64,000 nt of DNA from Paraburkholderia sartisoli (lineage in GTDB: Bacteria; Pseudomonadota; Gammaproteobacteria; Burkholderiales; Burkholderiaceae), in contig NZ_FNRQ01000001.1 in assembly GCF_900107685.1 (NCBI RefSeq), forward strand, positions 558,001 to 622,000. Direction: 5' to 3'. Every line of letters starts with the position of its first letter. The stretch's first letter is position 1. A model generated the notes under the pieces. That model saw only the letters and a program-made list of their open reading frames with translations. It was not told the origin of the DNA and ran no database searches. Positions 9,097-18,336 of the stretch are shown one piece after another. The translations under genes were made by a program, and so were the position numbers.

Positions 9097-10290
9097 TCAT
9101 CGGCCGAACAATCCGCCGAGCCGTTCGACAGCCTCCTCGAGCTTCGCATACGCCGTCGCATAGGAGAGCCGGATATAGCTGTGCGGCGCGTGCGATCCGA
9201 AATCCATCCCCGGGACCAGCACGACGCCTGCGTCGTGCAGCATCGCCCGGGTGAGCGCGGCGCTGTCGCCCGCGGCGGGGTGGGCGACGTGCGTGCAGTC
9301 TGCGTACACATAGAACGCGCCGTCGGGCATCACCGGCACCGAGAAGCCGAGCGACGCGAGCGCGGGTGCGATGAAATCGCGGCGCCGCCTGAATTCGAGG
9401 CGACGATCTTCGTAGATTTTGATCGTATCCGGTTCGAAGCAGGCGAGCGCGGCATGCTGCGCGAGCGCCGATGCGCAGATAAACAGGTTCTGCGCGAGCT
9501 TCTCGAGCGCACCGACCATCGCCGGCGGCACGACGAGCCAGCCCAGCCGCCAGCCGGTCATGTTGAAGTACTTCGAGAAGCTGTTGACGGTAATGACGTC
9601 GTCGCCGAAAGATAGCGCCGACACCGGCGGCGCGTCGTAACTCAAGCCCTGATAGATTTCATCGACGATCGTAAAGCCGCCGCGCGCGCGGACCGCCTTC
9701 ACGATGCGTTCAAGTTCGGCCGGCTCGATCGATGTGCCGGTCGGGTTCGACGGCGACGCGAGCAGCACGCCGCGCGTGCGATCGTTCCACAGGCGTTCGA
9801 CGTCGGCCGCGGTCAGCTGGAAGCGCTCCGCGGGGCCGCTCGGCACGAGCACAGGCTTACCTTCGGCCGCGGCGACGAAATGCCGGTTGCAGGGATAAGA
9901 CGGATCGGGCATCAGCACTTCGTCATCGCGATCGACGAGGGCCGCGCATGCGAGCAGCAATGCCGCCGACGCGCCCGCGGTGACCACGATGCGCTCAGGG
10001 TCGACGGTGATGCCATACACCTGCTGGTAATGCGCGGCGATGGCTTCGCGCAACGCAGGCAGACCGAGCGCGTTCGTGTATTGGGTTACGCCGCTACGCA
10101 GCGCGCGGGTGGCGGCCTCGATGACCGGTTCCGGCGCGGTGAAATCGGGTTCGCCGATTCCCATGTGAATGATGTCGCGCCCCTGGCGCTCCAGCAACGC
10201 GGCCTCTTTGACCAGCTCCATCACGTAAAACGGCTGGATGGCGTCGACGCGGGCGGCAAGCCGCACCAGTGGTTCAGACAGCGTGTTCAT
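9097..10290 (-). CDS. Class I/II pyridoxal-phosphate aminotransferase
   Basis: A 397-residue fold-type I aminotransferase. The PLP lysine is in NSFSKYFNMTGWRLGW (about residue 235), ASPSNPTGT carries the cofactor-contacting Asn, and the substrate-binding Arg is in the C-terminal SYIRLSYA. The family includes aspartate and alanine/valine aminotransferases, and the amino donor cannot be assigned from sequence. It lies 84 bases after nusB on the same strand, the usual order nusB-aminotransferase in Burkholderiaceae. Length is normal. Confidence 0.9.
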   Translation of the reverse strand: MNTLSEPLVRLAARVDAIQPFYVMELVKEAALLERQGRDIIHMGIGEPDFTAPEPVIEAATRALRSGVTQYTNALGLPALREAIAAHYQQVYGITVDPERIVVTAGASAALLLACAALVDRDDEVLMPDPSYPCNRHFVAAAEGKPVLVPSGPAERFQLTAADVERLWNDRTRGVLLASPSNPTGTSIEPAELERIVKAVRARGGFTIVDEIYQGLSYDAPPVSALSFGDDVITVNSFSKYFNMTGWRLGWLVVPPAMVGALEKLAQNLFICASALAQHAALACFEPDTIKIYEDRRLEFRRRRDFIAPALASLGFSVPVMPDGAFYVYADCTHVAHPAAGDSAALTRAMLHDAGVVLVPGMDFGSHAPHSYIRLSYATAYAKLEEAVERLGGLFGR

Positions 10291-10374
10291 GCAGATACGT
10301 CCAGTTTCCCAGTATCGCGACCGGCTGGCGCGGCCCGGGTTGAATCGGGCTCTACGCGATCCGGCCTCGCTCGC

Positions 10375-10809
10375 TCAGTGCTTGCGGGCGGCCTGTGTTT
10401 CGGCGGCGCGCAGTTGTACCGACAGCTTGTCCAGCACGCCGTTGACGTACTTGTAGCCGTCCGCGCCGCCGAACGTCTTGGCCAGTTCGACGGCTTCGTT
10501 GATCACCACGCGATATGGAATATCGACGTGATGCTTCAGTTCGAACGCGGCGACCAGCAGCACCGCGCGTTCGACCGGCGAGAGCTGGTCGATCGGACGG
10601 TCGAGGCACGGCATCAGGTCGATCGACAGTGCTTCCGAGTCGCGGATCACGCCGTTTAGCAGCGCGTCCAGATGCGCGTGGTCAGCCTTGTCGTAGCCTT
10701 GTGCGCCGCGCAGCTGCGCGTCGATTTCACTGACAGGCGAGCCCGACAGCAGCCACTGATAGAGACCTTGCGTGGCCAGTTCGCGGGAACGTCGGCGAGC
10801 GCTCTTCAT
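10375..10809 (-). CDS. nusB: Transcription antitermination factor NusB
   Basis: A 144-residue all-helical NusB, which binds boxA RNA with NusE/S10 during rRNA antitermination. Typical features are the N-terminal [19 protein letters not shown], the central helix [14 protein letters not shown], and [33 protein letters not shown] at the C-terminus. Its ATG overlaps the ribH stop by three bases, so the two genes are translationally coupled. Confidence 0.96.
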   Translation of the reverse strand: MKSARRRSRELATQGLYQWLLSGSPVSEIDAQLRGAQGYDKADHAHLDALLNGVIRDSEALSIDLMPCLDRPIDQLSPVERAVLLVAAFELKHHVDIPYRVVINEAVELAKTFGGADGYKYVNGVLDKLSVQLRAAETQAARKH

Positions 10810-11321
10810 GCCCGTTCCTCTTCGTCTTCCTCGTCTTCATCTTCGTCGTCATCGCCGCCCAGCTGTTCGAGCGCAACCGAGAGGTTCGCCATTTCGACGG
10901 CGACACGCGCTGCGTCGCGACCCTTTTCGGTCATGCGCGCGACGGCCTGTTCGTCGGTTTCAGTGGTGAGGACCGCGTTGGCGACGGGAACGCCGAAGTC
11001 GAGGCCGATGCGCGTGATGCCGGCGCCGCTTTCGTTCGACACGAGTTCGAAGTGATACGTCTCGCCGCGCACGACGGCGCCAAGCGCGATCAGCGCGTCG
11101 AACTGGCCGCTCTCCGCCAGCTTTTGCAGCGCGAGCGGGATTTCCAGCGCGCCCGGCACGGTGACGAGCAGCACGTCTTCGCCCGTGACGCCGAGGCGTT
11201 CGAGTTCTTCGATACAGGCGTCGGCGAGGCCGTTGCAAACGGGTTCGTTAAAGCGCGACTGCACGATGCCGACGCGCAGGCCGTCACCGTCGAGATTCGG
11301 TTGATATTGTCCGATTTCCAT
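10806..11321 (-). CDS. ribH: 6,7-dimethyl-8-ribityllumazine synthase RibH
   Basis: A 171-residue lumazine synthase that condenses 5-amino-6-ribitylaminouracil with 3,4-dihydroxy-2-butanone 4-phosphate, the penultimate step to riboflavin. Visible motifs are [24 protein letters not shown], and the catalytic-histidine segment [14 protein letters not shown] (His about residue 92). The ATG at 11321 begins [12 protein letters not shown]; an upstream in-frame ATG is rejected because the family starts here. The C-terminus ends in an acidic tail in which 13 of the last 17 residues are Asp/Glu. It overlaps nusB and follows ribB on the same strand. Confidence 0.96.
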   Translation of the reverse strand: MEIGQYQPNLDGDGLRVGIVQSRFNEPVCNGLADACIEELERLGVTGEDVLLVTVPGALEIPLALQKLAESGQFDALIALGAVVRGETYHFELVSNESGAGITRIGLDFGVPVANAVLTTETDEQAVARMTEKGRDAARVAVEMANLSVALEQLGGDDDEDEDEEDEEERA

Positions 11322-11374
11322 TTGAGATCCGTAGTGTTTGGGATGAACGCGGGTGGGCGGTGAGTATCTGGATA

Positions 11375-12538
11375 TCAGGCTGCGGTGTCCTGTGAGGCCG
11401 GAGCGCCGCCGGGCGGGCACGCCGCGATCGCGCCGGGCATCGGCACGAAGCACGTGACTTCGAGACCATAACCCGACATCGAGCCCAGCTTGCGCGGGTT
11501 CGACAGCACCTGCATCTTGCCGACACCCAGCTCGCGCAGGATCTGCGCGCCGATGCCGTACGTCTTGAAATCGACCGGACGGCGCTTGAGCGCCTCGGCA
11601 CGTTCCTTTTCGTCGAACGCCCTGAAGACGTCGATCAGGTGATCCTTCGAGTCGCCACAGTTGAGCAGCACCACCACGCCGAGATCGCGTTCGGCGATTT
11701 CCTTCATGGCGGCGTCAAGTGTCCATGAGTGGGTGGACGCGCCCACTTCCAGCAGATCGAGTACCGACAGCGGTTCGTGAACGCGCACCGGGGTTTCGCG
11801 ATCCGGCGAAGGTGTGCCGCGCACCAGCGCGATATGCGGCGAACCGCTCGGCTGGTCGAGATACATCACCGCGCGGAACGGGCCGTGCGCGGTTTGCATC
11901 GTGCGCTCGCAGATGCGCTCGACGATCGATTCGGTGCGGCTGCGGTAATGGATCAGGTCGGCGATCGTGCCGATCTTCAGGTTGTGCTCCTGCGCGAACC
12001 CGATGAGGTCGGGCAGGCGCGCCATCGTGCCGTCGTCCTTGATGATCTCGCAGATCACCGCGGCAGGCGTGAGGCCCGCGAGCGCCGTGAAATCGCAGCC
12101 GGCTTCGGTGTGACCGGCGCGCACCAGCACGCCGCCGGGCTGCGCCATGATCGGGAACACGTGGCCTGGCTGCACGATGTGCTCGGCGCGGGCATCATGC
12201 GCGACGGCCGTCGCGATCGTGCGCGCGCGGTCGGCTGCGGAAATGCCGGTTGTCACGCCTTCGGCCGCTTCGATGCTGACCGTGAACGCCGTGCCGTACT
12301 GCGTGCCGTTGCGATACGTCATGAGCGGCAGGTTGAGCTGCTTGCAGCGCTCCTGCGTGAGCGTCAGACAGATCAGCCCACGGCCGTAACGGGCCATGAA
12401 ATTGATCGCTTCCGGCGTGACGAATTCGGCGGCGATCACGAGATCGCCCTCGTTTTCGCGGTCTTCTTCGTCGACGAGAATCACCATCCGGCCGGCCTTC
12501 AGTTCGGCGATGATCTCAAGAGTGGAGGCGAGCGTCAT
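11375..12538 (-). CDS. ribB: 3,4-dihydroxy-2-butanone 4-phosphate synthase with degenerate GTP cyclohydrolase II-like domain (RibBX type)
   Basis: A 387-residue protein. Residues ~1-205 are a complete RibB domain converting ribulose 5-phosphate to 3,4-dihydroxy-2-butanone 4-phosphate: the acidic metal/substrate loop [26 protein letters not shown], and [13 protein letters not shown] with the conserved His and Cys. Residues ~210-375 align with GTP cyclohydrolase II, but the zinc-ligand region (normally a Cys, then GDxxGSxxCDC) is absent, replaced by [18 protein letters not shown]. The second domain therefore should not cyclise GTP. Such RibBX proteins are known in Proteobacteria, and a separate RibA would be needed. 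No FMN riboswitch was seen in 12539-12744. Confidence 0.9.
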   Translation of the reverse strand: MTLASTLEIIAELKAGRMVILVDEEDRENEGDLVIAAEFVTPEAINFMARYGRGLICLTLTQERCKQLNLPLMTYRNGTQYGTAFTVSIEAAEGVTTGISAADRARTIATAVAHDARAEHIVQPGHVFPIMAQPGGVLVRAGHTEAGCDFTALAGLTPAAVICEIIKDDGTMARLPDLIGFAQEHNLKIGTIADLIHYRSRTESIVERICERTMQTAHGPFRAVMYLDQPSGSPHIALVRGTPSPDRETPVRVHEPLSVLDLLEVGASTHSWTLDAAMKEIAERDLGVVVLLNCGDSKDHLIDVFRAFDEKERAEALKRRPVDFKTYGIGAQILRELGVGKMQVLSNPRKLGSMSGYGLEVTCFVPMPGAIAACPPGGAPASQDTAA

Positions 12539-12744
12539 GTTGGCGAGATTGTCAGGAAAGCGCGTATTTTACGCCACGCGAGCCCCCGCGTCGCCCCGGC
12601 CGGACGGGCCAGGCCATCTGGCCGGGTTTACACGGATCGGGCATCGGGCTGACACCGGGTTGACACTCGCTACATGGCCATCCGGCCGACTGTCGCCGCT
12701 ACCCGCACGGCCTTATTCTCGAACCAGGAAAGTCGGGAAGGGGA

Positions 12745-13347
12745 TTACTGATGCGTGTCGGGATTTGCAGCGCCGGGCCGGTTGTGTATCTGGCCGGGTT
12801 CGCGCCAGTTGGGCTCGCTGCCCATGAACCGGTCGAAGTACGCGATCGCGAGGCTCGGCTCCTCGACGATGTTTTCGCGAAACGACTGCCACACGTCGCG
12901 GTGCGCGAGCGCATCGGCCGGCTGGGCCTCCAGCGCGCACTCTTCGCGCATGACGTGTTTGAGCGTGCCGATGCAAAACCAGGTGAGCAGGTAGCCCACC
13001 GGCCACCAGCTGGCGATGTCGTCCGCCGCGGGTTGCAGGTGCGGGGCGGGCTCCGTAGACACGTGAACGGCCTTGTCGCGCAGCAGGTCACGCAGCAGCA
13101 CGCCGAACGCGAACTGGAAGTAGTCGGGGGCGTTCTGCCTGCGGTAGCCGGCGTGGTGCGAGATCACATCGAGCCACGCGAAAAACGCGCTGGTGAACTG
13201 ACGGTCGTCGATTTCGATGCGCACGCCGTGCCGCTCGCGATATTCGTCGCAGCATTGCTGCAACAGCTGGCGGCAAAGGGTGAGTTTCCGCACGCGGTCC
13301 CACGTGCCGGATTCCCGTATGTGAATGCTACTGAGCGGCTGGCCCAT
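12745..13347 (-). CDS. Hypothetical protein, 200 residues
   Basis: The ATG at 13347 ([14 protein letters not shown]) has a GGGAG site six bases upstream and is preferred over an ATG 24 bases earlier. The product is soluble and helical, rich in aromatic residues, with several Trp/His positions ([35 protein letters not shown]). I do not recognise the family. It is the second gene of a same-strand pair with the gene at 13390, 42 bases apart. A role linked to that partner is the only contextual clue. Confidence 0.6.
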   Translation of the reverse strand: MGQPLSSIHIRESGTWDRVRKLTLCRQLLQQCCDEYRERHGVRIEIDDRQFTSAFFAWLDVISHHAGYRRQNAPDYFQFAFGVLLRDLLRDKAVHVSTEPAPHLQPAADDIASWWPVGYLLTWFCIGTLKHVMREECALEAQPADALAHRDVWQSFRENIVEEPSLAIAYFDRFMGSEPNWREPGQIHNRPGAANPDTHQ

Positions 13348-13389
13348 CAAGGCTCCCGTACATCCGCGCAAGGACTGCGCGCGCAGGTT

Positions 13390-14247
13390 TCAGCAAAGGT
13401 GCGTGACGACATGTTCGATTTCACCGCTCAAGGCCTCGAGCGGTTCGCGTTCCTTCAGCGCGCGGCGGAATGCGGCTTCGCGGGCGCCGGTCACGTCGGC
13501 GAAAAATCGCATCACGGCGTCCGGTTCGGTCACGAGCCCGGCGGGGCAGATGTCTTTTGCGAGCGAGGCGATCGTGAGCATCAGGAACACGTACGCGTTC
13601 GGCTCGGTCACGAGCCACCAGGGCGCGCTGGCATCGGGAAGGACGTCGAAGCGCGTGCTGCGGATCGGCTGCTGGTCGATCAGCGAAAGGACGAGTTGCG
13701 CGCCCACGCGGCACAGCGCGCTACGCGAAGTCGCGGTATCGGCGGGAACCTGGGCCAGCTGCGTGCCGGGTGCGTGGCGCGACACGTCCATGGACTCGAA
13801 CGCGCTGCTGATGCGATGTTCGAAGATGAGCACGTCGGTGGCGCCGCACTGCATGATCATGCGTTTGGCGGCCGCGTAATACGTGGTCGAAAACCTGCGC
13901 AACGTTTTCGCCTGATTGCCCGACTGGCTGAGATAGCCGGTCAGTGCATCGAGCGGAACGGGCGACTTCCAGTGATCCTGAAGCGGCGGCACGGCGTGGC
14001 CGGCAAACGACTCGGCGGTTTCGATCAGGCCATCCGCGAGTTGCGCGACGGATTCCAGCGAAAGATGCGAGGGCGCTCTCGCGGATTGCGTGGCAGGCGA
14101 GCGCGTGGTGACCGGCCGGTCGCTCTTGATCGGCCCGGGCACGTTGCGTGCCGCATAACGAAGCTGACGCGCACAGTCTCTCAGTGCGAGCCCCAGTTGG
14201 CTGATGTCGCGGCCGAGGTGCTGCGGCAAGGGCGATTTCGACTCCAT
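13390..14247 (-). CDS. Hypothetical protein, 285 residues
   Basis: Begins MESKSPLPQHLGRDISQ at 14247; an in-frame ATG 75 bases upstream would overlap the divergent regulatory region and is less likely. The protein is soluble and mostly helical (SQLGLALRDCARQLRY, SVAQLADGLIETAES) with no signal peptide or catalytic motif I can name. It forms a likely two-gene unit with the gene downstream and is divergent from the SorC-type regulator. Function unknown. Confidence 0.6.
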   Translation of the reverse strand: MESKSPLPQHLGRDISQLGLALRDCARQLRYAARNVPGPIKSDRPVTTRSPATQSARAPSHLSLESVAQLADGLIETAESFAGHAVPPLQDHWKSPVPLDALTGYLSQSGNQAKTLRRFSTTYYAAAKRMIMQCGATDVLIFEHRISSAFESMDVSRHAPGTQLAQVPADTATSRSALCRVGAQLVLSLIDQQPIRSTRFDVLPDASAPWWLVTEPNAYVFLMLTIASLAKDICPAGLVTEPDAVMRFFADVTGAREAAFRRALKEREPLEALSGEIEHVVTHLC

Positions 14248-14285
14248 GGGCGTCTCTGGGTTGCAACATTTGAAGTTAAGATAGC

Positions 14286-14309
14286 ACAAGTGTTCAGTCG
14301 CAAGACTGA
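14286..14309. promoter_or_regulatory. Candidate SorC operator before the regulator gene
   Basis: ACAAG followed by TGTTCAGTC (14286-14299) matches the right half of the operator-like repeat at 20802-20838 (ACAAG, one base, TGTTCACTC). It overlaps a small palindrome CAGTC-gcaa-GACTG (14295-14308). It sits between the hypothetical pair and the divergent regulator gene, where autoregulation is expected. Confidence 0.5.
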
Positions 14310-14333
14310 CTTTATTCATCATAGGAGCCGAGC

Positions 14334-15332
14334 TTGGCGAAAGCGAGTGTTGCCCCTGAGCCGATCGAAAACGACGAGCAGAATCCCGCGCGCCGGCTGC
14401 GTCTGCGCGCGGCGTGGATGTACTTCGTCGAGGAGATGACGCAGAACGAAATCGCCCTGAAACTCGGTGTCGGACGGGTGACGGTGGTGCGGTTGCTCGC
14501 CGCCGCGCGCGAGCGCAACGAGGTGAAGATTTCGATCGGCGACCGTCTCGCCGAATGCGTCGAATCCGAGCGTCTGCTTGAAAAGCGCTTCGGCGTCGAC
14601 GAGGTTATCGTCGTGCCGCTGTCGTCGCGCGGCGCGGATGCCACGGGACCGGTGAGCGCGGCGACCGGCGCCTATGTGTCGGCGCTCGTGCGGCCCGGCA
14701 TGCGTATCGGCGTGGGCTGGGGGCGCACGCTCGTCAGTTCGCTCGCGTTCATGAACGAGCGCACGGTCGATGACGTCTCGGTGGTGTCGCTGCTCGGCGG
14801 CATCATGAAGGCGCGCAAGTTCAATCCAGCCGAATTCGCGTGGCGCTTTGCATCGCTCTATCAGGCGGATTGCTACCTGATGACCGCGCCGCTCGTCGTC
14901 GACAGCGCGGCCACGCGCGAAGCCCTGATCGAGCGGTGCGGGCTCGGCGATATCTTCGAACTCGCGAAATCGCTGGATGCGGTCGTGCTCAGCGCGGCGG
15001 GAACGGGCCCGGACGCGACGTCGCATCAGTCGAAGTTCATCAGCAATGCGGATCGCGCGTCGGTCATCAAGGCGGGCGCGGTCGGCGACGTGCTGTTCAA
15101 CTTTTTCGACGCGAACGGTGAACTCGTCGATCATCCGATCAACGAACGCGTGATGTCGGTGCCGCTCGACATCATCAAGAAAGTGCCAGTGCGCGTGCTG
15201 GCAGCGGGCGGGGCGAGCAAGGTGCAGGCGCTGGCCGGCGCCCTGAAGCTCCTGAAGCCCACGGTGCTCATCACCGACGAGTACACCGCAAAAGACGTGC
15301 TCAAGCTCGCAGGCCCGGGCGGGATCGGCTGA
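14334..15332 (+). CDS. SorC/DeoR-family sugar-binding transcriptional regulator
   Basis: A 332-residue regulator. Residues ~22-62 are a winged-helix DNA-binding region (YFVEEMTQNEIALKLGVGRVTVVRLLAAARERN). The rest is the SorC effector domain, related to sugar-phosphate isomerases, with PGMRIGVGWGRTLVSSLAF and LAAGGASKVQALAGALK near the end. The start is TTG at 14334, with AGGAG at 14323-14327 six bases upstream. SorC proteins sense phosphorylated sugars or polyols. The gene stands first in the block that holds the DRL-like/acetoin-dehydrogenase-like operon and the glucitol-type PTS, so it probably senses the phosphorylated product of that PTS. Confidence 0.9.
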   Translation: MAKASVAPEPIENDEQNPARRLRLRAAWMYFVEEMTQNEIALKLGVGRVTVVRLLAAARERNEVKISIGDRLAECVESERLLEKRFGVDEVIVVPLSSRGADATGPVSAATGAYVSALVRPGMRIGVGWGRTLVSSLAFMNERTVDDVSVVSLLGGIMKARKFNPAEFAWRFASLYQADCYLMTAPLVVDSAATREALIERCGLGDIFELAKSLDAVVLSAAGTGPDATSHQSKFISNADRASVIKAGAVGDVLFNFFDANGELVDHPINERVMSVPLDIIKKVPVRVLAAGGASKVQALAGALKLLKPTVLITDEYTAKDVLKLAGPGGIG

Positions 15333-15669
15333 TTCGCTCGCATCCGGCGGCTGGATCGGCGACCAGGGCGCCCGGGAGCGTCGCTGGACCGCGTTCGTGA
15401 ACATGGATGCGGAACAGTGATCGCAATAAACGGCGCTGTGCTTCCCGACTCAACCTGTCTCATCATTCCCTGCATTCCATAGCGCGGCGATAAGCAGAAG
15501 CCCGCGCGCCGCATCCCCCTCTGTTCCCGATTTCCCACGCGGCACACCTGCGCACACGCCCGCCTGACGCGCCAGTCCGCGCAGATGAACCGCCGGCGAG
15601 GCAATCGCCTCCCGTATCCACCGGCATCCGCCCGCGGTCCTTCCGCCCCATCCCGACCCCACCAGTCCA

Positions 15670-15686
15670 GGGGTAAGTCCTACCCC
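15670..15686. promoter_or_regulatory. 17-bp palindrome upstream of the DRL-like operon
   Basis: GGGGTA-agtcc-TACCCC is a perfect inverted repeat ~30 bases upstream of the operon's predicted -35 element. It differs in sequence from the SorC-type repeat and may be a second regulator's site. Between 15333 and 15669 I see no gene; one isolated GTTCGTGAAC palindrome lies at 15393-15402. Confidence 0.45.
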
Positions 15687-15716
15687 CAAAACCAGCGTTT
15701 CCGCCTAATCCGGCCT

Positions 15717-15763
15717 TGGTCTTTTTGTGAACATACTGCTATTCTGAAATACATAAGTTCTGT
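15717..15763 (+). promoter_or_regulatory. Promoter with embedded SorC-type operator for the DRL-like operon
   Basis: TTGGTC (15717-15722) and TATTCT (15740-15745) are 17 bases apart. GTGAACA at 15727-15733 lies in the spacer, and a degenerate partner GTTC follows at 15757-15760. The stretch TCTGAAATACATAAGTTC resembles TCTAAAGTACAAGATGTTC at 20817-20835, which supports a shared regulator. Confidence 0.5.
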
Positions 15764-15836
15764 CGTGGCCGTCACAGACGAAAGTCCTCGAACACTTCCC
15801 GCGCGTTTCGCGCGCAGCATTTGTGGAGACATGCTC

Positions 15837-17168
15837 ATGCACAACATCACCCCCAGCGGCCTTGCCGCCGACCTCGAAAAGCGCGCCGCGTCCGGCCGTC
15901 CAATCCGTATCGGCCTGATCGGTAGCGGCGAGATGGGCACGGATATCGTCACCCAGGTCCGGCAGATGCACGGTCTCGAAATCGGCGCGATCGCCGAGTT
16001 GCGCACCGAGGCGGCGTGCGCGGCGGTGAAGGTCGCGAACGGCGCCGACGAGGGCTATCGCGTGGTCGACACGCAAAGCGCGTTGACGCAGGCGATCGAG
16101 GCCGGCCACATCGCGATTACCCAGGACGTGAATGCGGTGTGTACGAGCGGGCAGATCGACGTCGTCATCGACGCGACCGGCAAGCCCGCGGTCGGCGCGC
16201 AGATTGGCCTCGTCGCGATGGAGCACGGCAAGCATCTGGTGATGATGAACGTGGAGGCGGACGTGACGATCGGCGCGTACCTGCGTCGCGAGGCGGAGCG
16301 GCTTGGCGTCGTGTATTCGCTCGGCGCGGGCGACGAACCCAGTTCGACCATCGAGCTGATCCAGTTCGTGAGCGCGCTCGGCTATCCGATCGTCGCGGCC
16401 GGCAAGGGCAAGAACAATCCGCTCAACATCGAAGCGACGCCGGACGCCTACATGGAAGAGGCGCGTCGCCGCAACATGAACCCGCGCATGCTGGTGGAGT
16501 TCGTCGACGGCTCGAAGACGGCCGTCGAGATGGCCGCGATCGGCAACGCAACCGGGCTCACGCCGGACGTGCCGGGCATGCACGGGCCGTCCGCGACGCT
16601 CGACCAGTTACACAAGGTGCTGTGTCCGGTGGAGGACGGCGGCATCCTCTCGCGCAAGGGCGTGGTCGATTACACGATCGGCAAGGGCGTGGCGCCGGGG
16701 GTGTTCGTCGTCGTCGAGATGGCACATCCGCGGCTGCGCGAGCGCATGGAGGACCTGCGTCTTGGCGAGGGTCCGTACTACACGTTCTATCGCCCGTATC
16801 ACCTGACGAGCCTCGAAGTGCCGCTGACGTGCGCGCGCGTCGTGCTCTACGGCCGCGCCGACATGGAGCCGCTGCCGGTGCCGGTCGTCGAGGTCTGCGC
16901 GGTGGCGAAGAAGGACCTGCAGCCGGGCGAGCGGCTCGATGCGATCGGCGAATACACGTATCGCGCGTGGGCGATGTCGGTGGGCGACGCGCGCGCGCAG
17001 GACGCGGTGCCATGCGGGCTGATCGAGAACGGGCGCGTGACGCAGCCGATCCGTCGCGGCGAGTTGCTCACGTATCGCAATTGCGCGGTTGATGCCGCGT
17101 CGCCGATCGTCGCGCTGCGCCGTCGTCAGGACGAGATGGTGTTTGGTAAAGCCGCCGCCGCGGCGTGA
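15837..17168 (+). CDS. DXP reductoisomerase-like (DRL-like) NAD(P)-dependent oxidoreductase with SAF domain
   Basis: A 443-residue protein of the homoserine-dehydrogenase-like family. Residues ~24-34 form the dinucleotide loop [25 protein letters not shown] and [11 protein letters not shown] follow, then a central catalytic region ([34 protein letters not shown]) and a C-terminal SAF-type domain (~350-430, [21 protein letters not shown]). From memory this resembles Brucella DRL, which converts 1-deoxyxylulose 5-phosphate to 2-C-methylerythritol 4-phosphate in place of Dxr. Here it is the first gene of an operon with acetoin-cleaving-type E1/E2 genes, so I infer it works in reverse on a phosphorylated branched polyol. 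ATG 15837 has GTGGAG eight bases upstream; ATG 15831 is too close to that site. Family is well supported; substrate is inference. Confidence 0.75.
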   Translation: MHNITPSGLAADLEKRAASGRPIRIGLIGSGEMGTDIVTQVRQMHGLEIGAIAELRTEAACAAVKVANGADEGYRVVDTQSALTQAIEAGHIAITQDVNAVCTSGQIDVVIDATGKPAVGAQIGLVAMEHGKHLVMMNVEADVTIGAYLRREAERLGVVYSLGAGDEPSSTIELIQFVSALGYPIVAAGKGKNNPLNIEATPDAYMEEARRRNMNPRMLVEFVDGSKTAVEMAAIGNATGLTPDVPGMHGPSATLDQLHKVLCPVEDGGILSRKGVVDYTIGKGVAPGVFVVVEMAHPRLRERMEDLRLGEGPYYTFYRPYHLTSLEVPLTCARVVLYGRADMEPLPVPVVEVCAVAKKDLQPGERLDAIGEYTYRAWAMSVGDARAQDAVPCGLIENGRVTQPIRRGELLTYRNCAVDAASPIVALRRRQDEMVFGKAAAAA

Positions 17169-17191
17169 GTTTTGTTCGCGCGGCAACCATC

Positions 17192-17234
17192 TTGCATGGG
17201 ACCGGAGTAAGAGCTTTGCATGGGATCAGAGTAA
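17192..17234 (+). repeat. Tandem 24-base repeat containing two four-codon mini-ORFs
   Basis: TTGCATGGGAYCRGAGTAA occurs twice (17192-17210 and 17216-17234) between the DRL-like gene and the E1 alpha gene. Each copy contains ATG-GGA-(CCG/TCA)-GAG-TAA, a complete four-codon frame. No ribosome site is clear for either. It may be a duplicated leader or regulatory RNA element, or a chance duplication. Confidence 0.55.
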
Positions 17235-17274
17235 CGCGCTGAAGCGCGAACTCCAGTCGACAGGAGAGAAAAAC

Positions 17275-18336
17275 ATGAATGAGGTCGCAGAATCGCAGGC
17301 GCGTCCGTCCGCCGCGATGCCGTCTGTGTTGCGCCGCCACGCACCCGAAGTGCTGCGCGAGGCGTTGCGCAAGATGATCCTCGTGCGCCGCTTCGAGGAA
17401 AGCGCCGAGCAGGCGTACATGCGCGGGTTGATCCACGGCACGATGCATCTGTCGATCGGCCAGGAAGCCAGCGCGATCGGCGCCACGCTGCCGCTCACCG
17501 ATGCGGACTACATCACCTCGACGCATCGCGGCCACGGACACTGCATCGGCAAGGGCGCCGATCCGAAGCGGATGTTCGCCGAGTTCTTCGGCAAGGAAAC
17601 CGGCTATTGCCGCGGCCGCGGTGGCTCGATGCACATCGCCGACGTGACGCGCGGCAACCTGGGCGCGAACGGTATCGTCGGCGGCGGCATGCCGATCGCG
17701 GTCGGCGCGGCGCTGTCGGTCAAGAAGCAGCGCAAGGATTCCGTCGTGATGTGCTTTTTCGGCGACGGCGCGAACAACGAAGGCGCGTTCCACGAGTCGC
17801 TGAACTTCGCGGCGATCTGGAAGCTGCCGGTGATCTTCGTCTGCGAGAACAACAGGTACGGGATGTCGATGTCGGTCGAACGCTCGACGGCCGTGCCGCA
17901 CATCGCGCAGCGCGCGCTCGCCTATGACATTCCGGGCGTCACGGTCGACGGCAACAGTTTCGTCGACGTCCTCGAAGCGAGCGAGCAGGCAGTGGCGCGC
18001 GCGCGCCGGGGCGAAGGCCCGACGCTGCTCGAATGCGAAACGTACCGGCTGCGCGGTCATTCGAAGAGCGATCGCAACCGCTACCGCACGCGCGAGGAAA
18101 TCGACGCGTGGAGCGAGCGCGATCCGATCGCGCGGTTCCAGCAGACGCTGCTGCAATACGGCATGTCGGACGAAGCGACGCTCGCCGCGCTCTACGACGA
18201 AGTCGAAGCGCAAATCCAGGAAGGTCTCGAGTTCGCGCAGGCGAGCCCTTCGCCGAAGCTTTCCGAACTGACCCGCTACGTCTATTCCGAAGCGGGCCCG
18301 CAAACCAGCACGGCCGCAGCCGGGAGCCAGTCATGA
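17275..18336 (+). CDS. Thiamine-dependent dehydrogenase E1 alpha subunit (acetoin dehydrogenase/AcoA type)
   Basis: A 353-residue E1 alpha subunit starting at ATG 17275 with CAGGAGAG just upstream. The thiamine diphosphate motif is at residues ~163-192 ([20 protein letters not shown], ending CENN). [12 protein letters not shown] (active-site His) and the phosphorylation-loop equivalent [14 protein letters not shown] are present. AcoA-type enzymes cleave an alpha-hydroxyketone (acetoin) and pass the acetyl unit to lipoyl-E2; pyruvate-type E1 alpha is similar. The operon has E1 beta and a lipoyl-hydrolase E2 but no E3. With the DRL-like gene next door, 1-deoxyxylulose 5-phosphate is a structurally fitting hydroxyketone substrate. 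The ATGA overlap with E1 beta indicates coupling. Confidence 0.88.
   Translation: MNEVAESQARPSAAMPSVLRRHAPEVLREALRKMILVRRFEESAEQAYMRGLIHGTMHLSIGQEASAIGATLPLTDADYITSTHRGHGHCIGKGADPKRMFAEFFGKETGYCRGRGGSMHIADVTRGNLGANGIVGGGMPIAVGAALSVKKQRKDSVVMCFFGDGANNEGAFHESLNFAAIWKLPVIFVCENNRYGMSMSVERSTAVPHIAQRALAYDIPGVTVDGNSFVDVLEASEQAVARARRGEGPTLLECETYRLRGHSKSDRNRYRTREEIDAWSERDPIARFQQTLLQYGMSDEATLAALYDEVEAQIQEGLEFAQASPSPKLSELTRYVYSEAGPQTSTAAAGSQS

Noticed and set aside
12539..12744. FMN riboswitch upstream of ribB
   Set aside because: None of the conserved RFN-element segments is visible on either strand.
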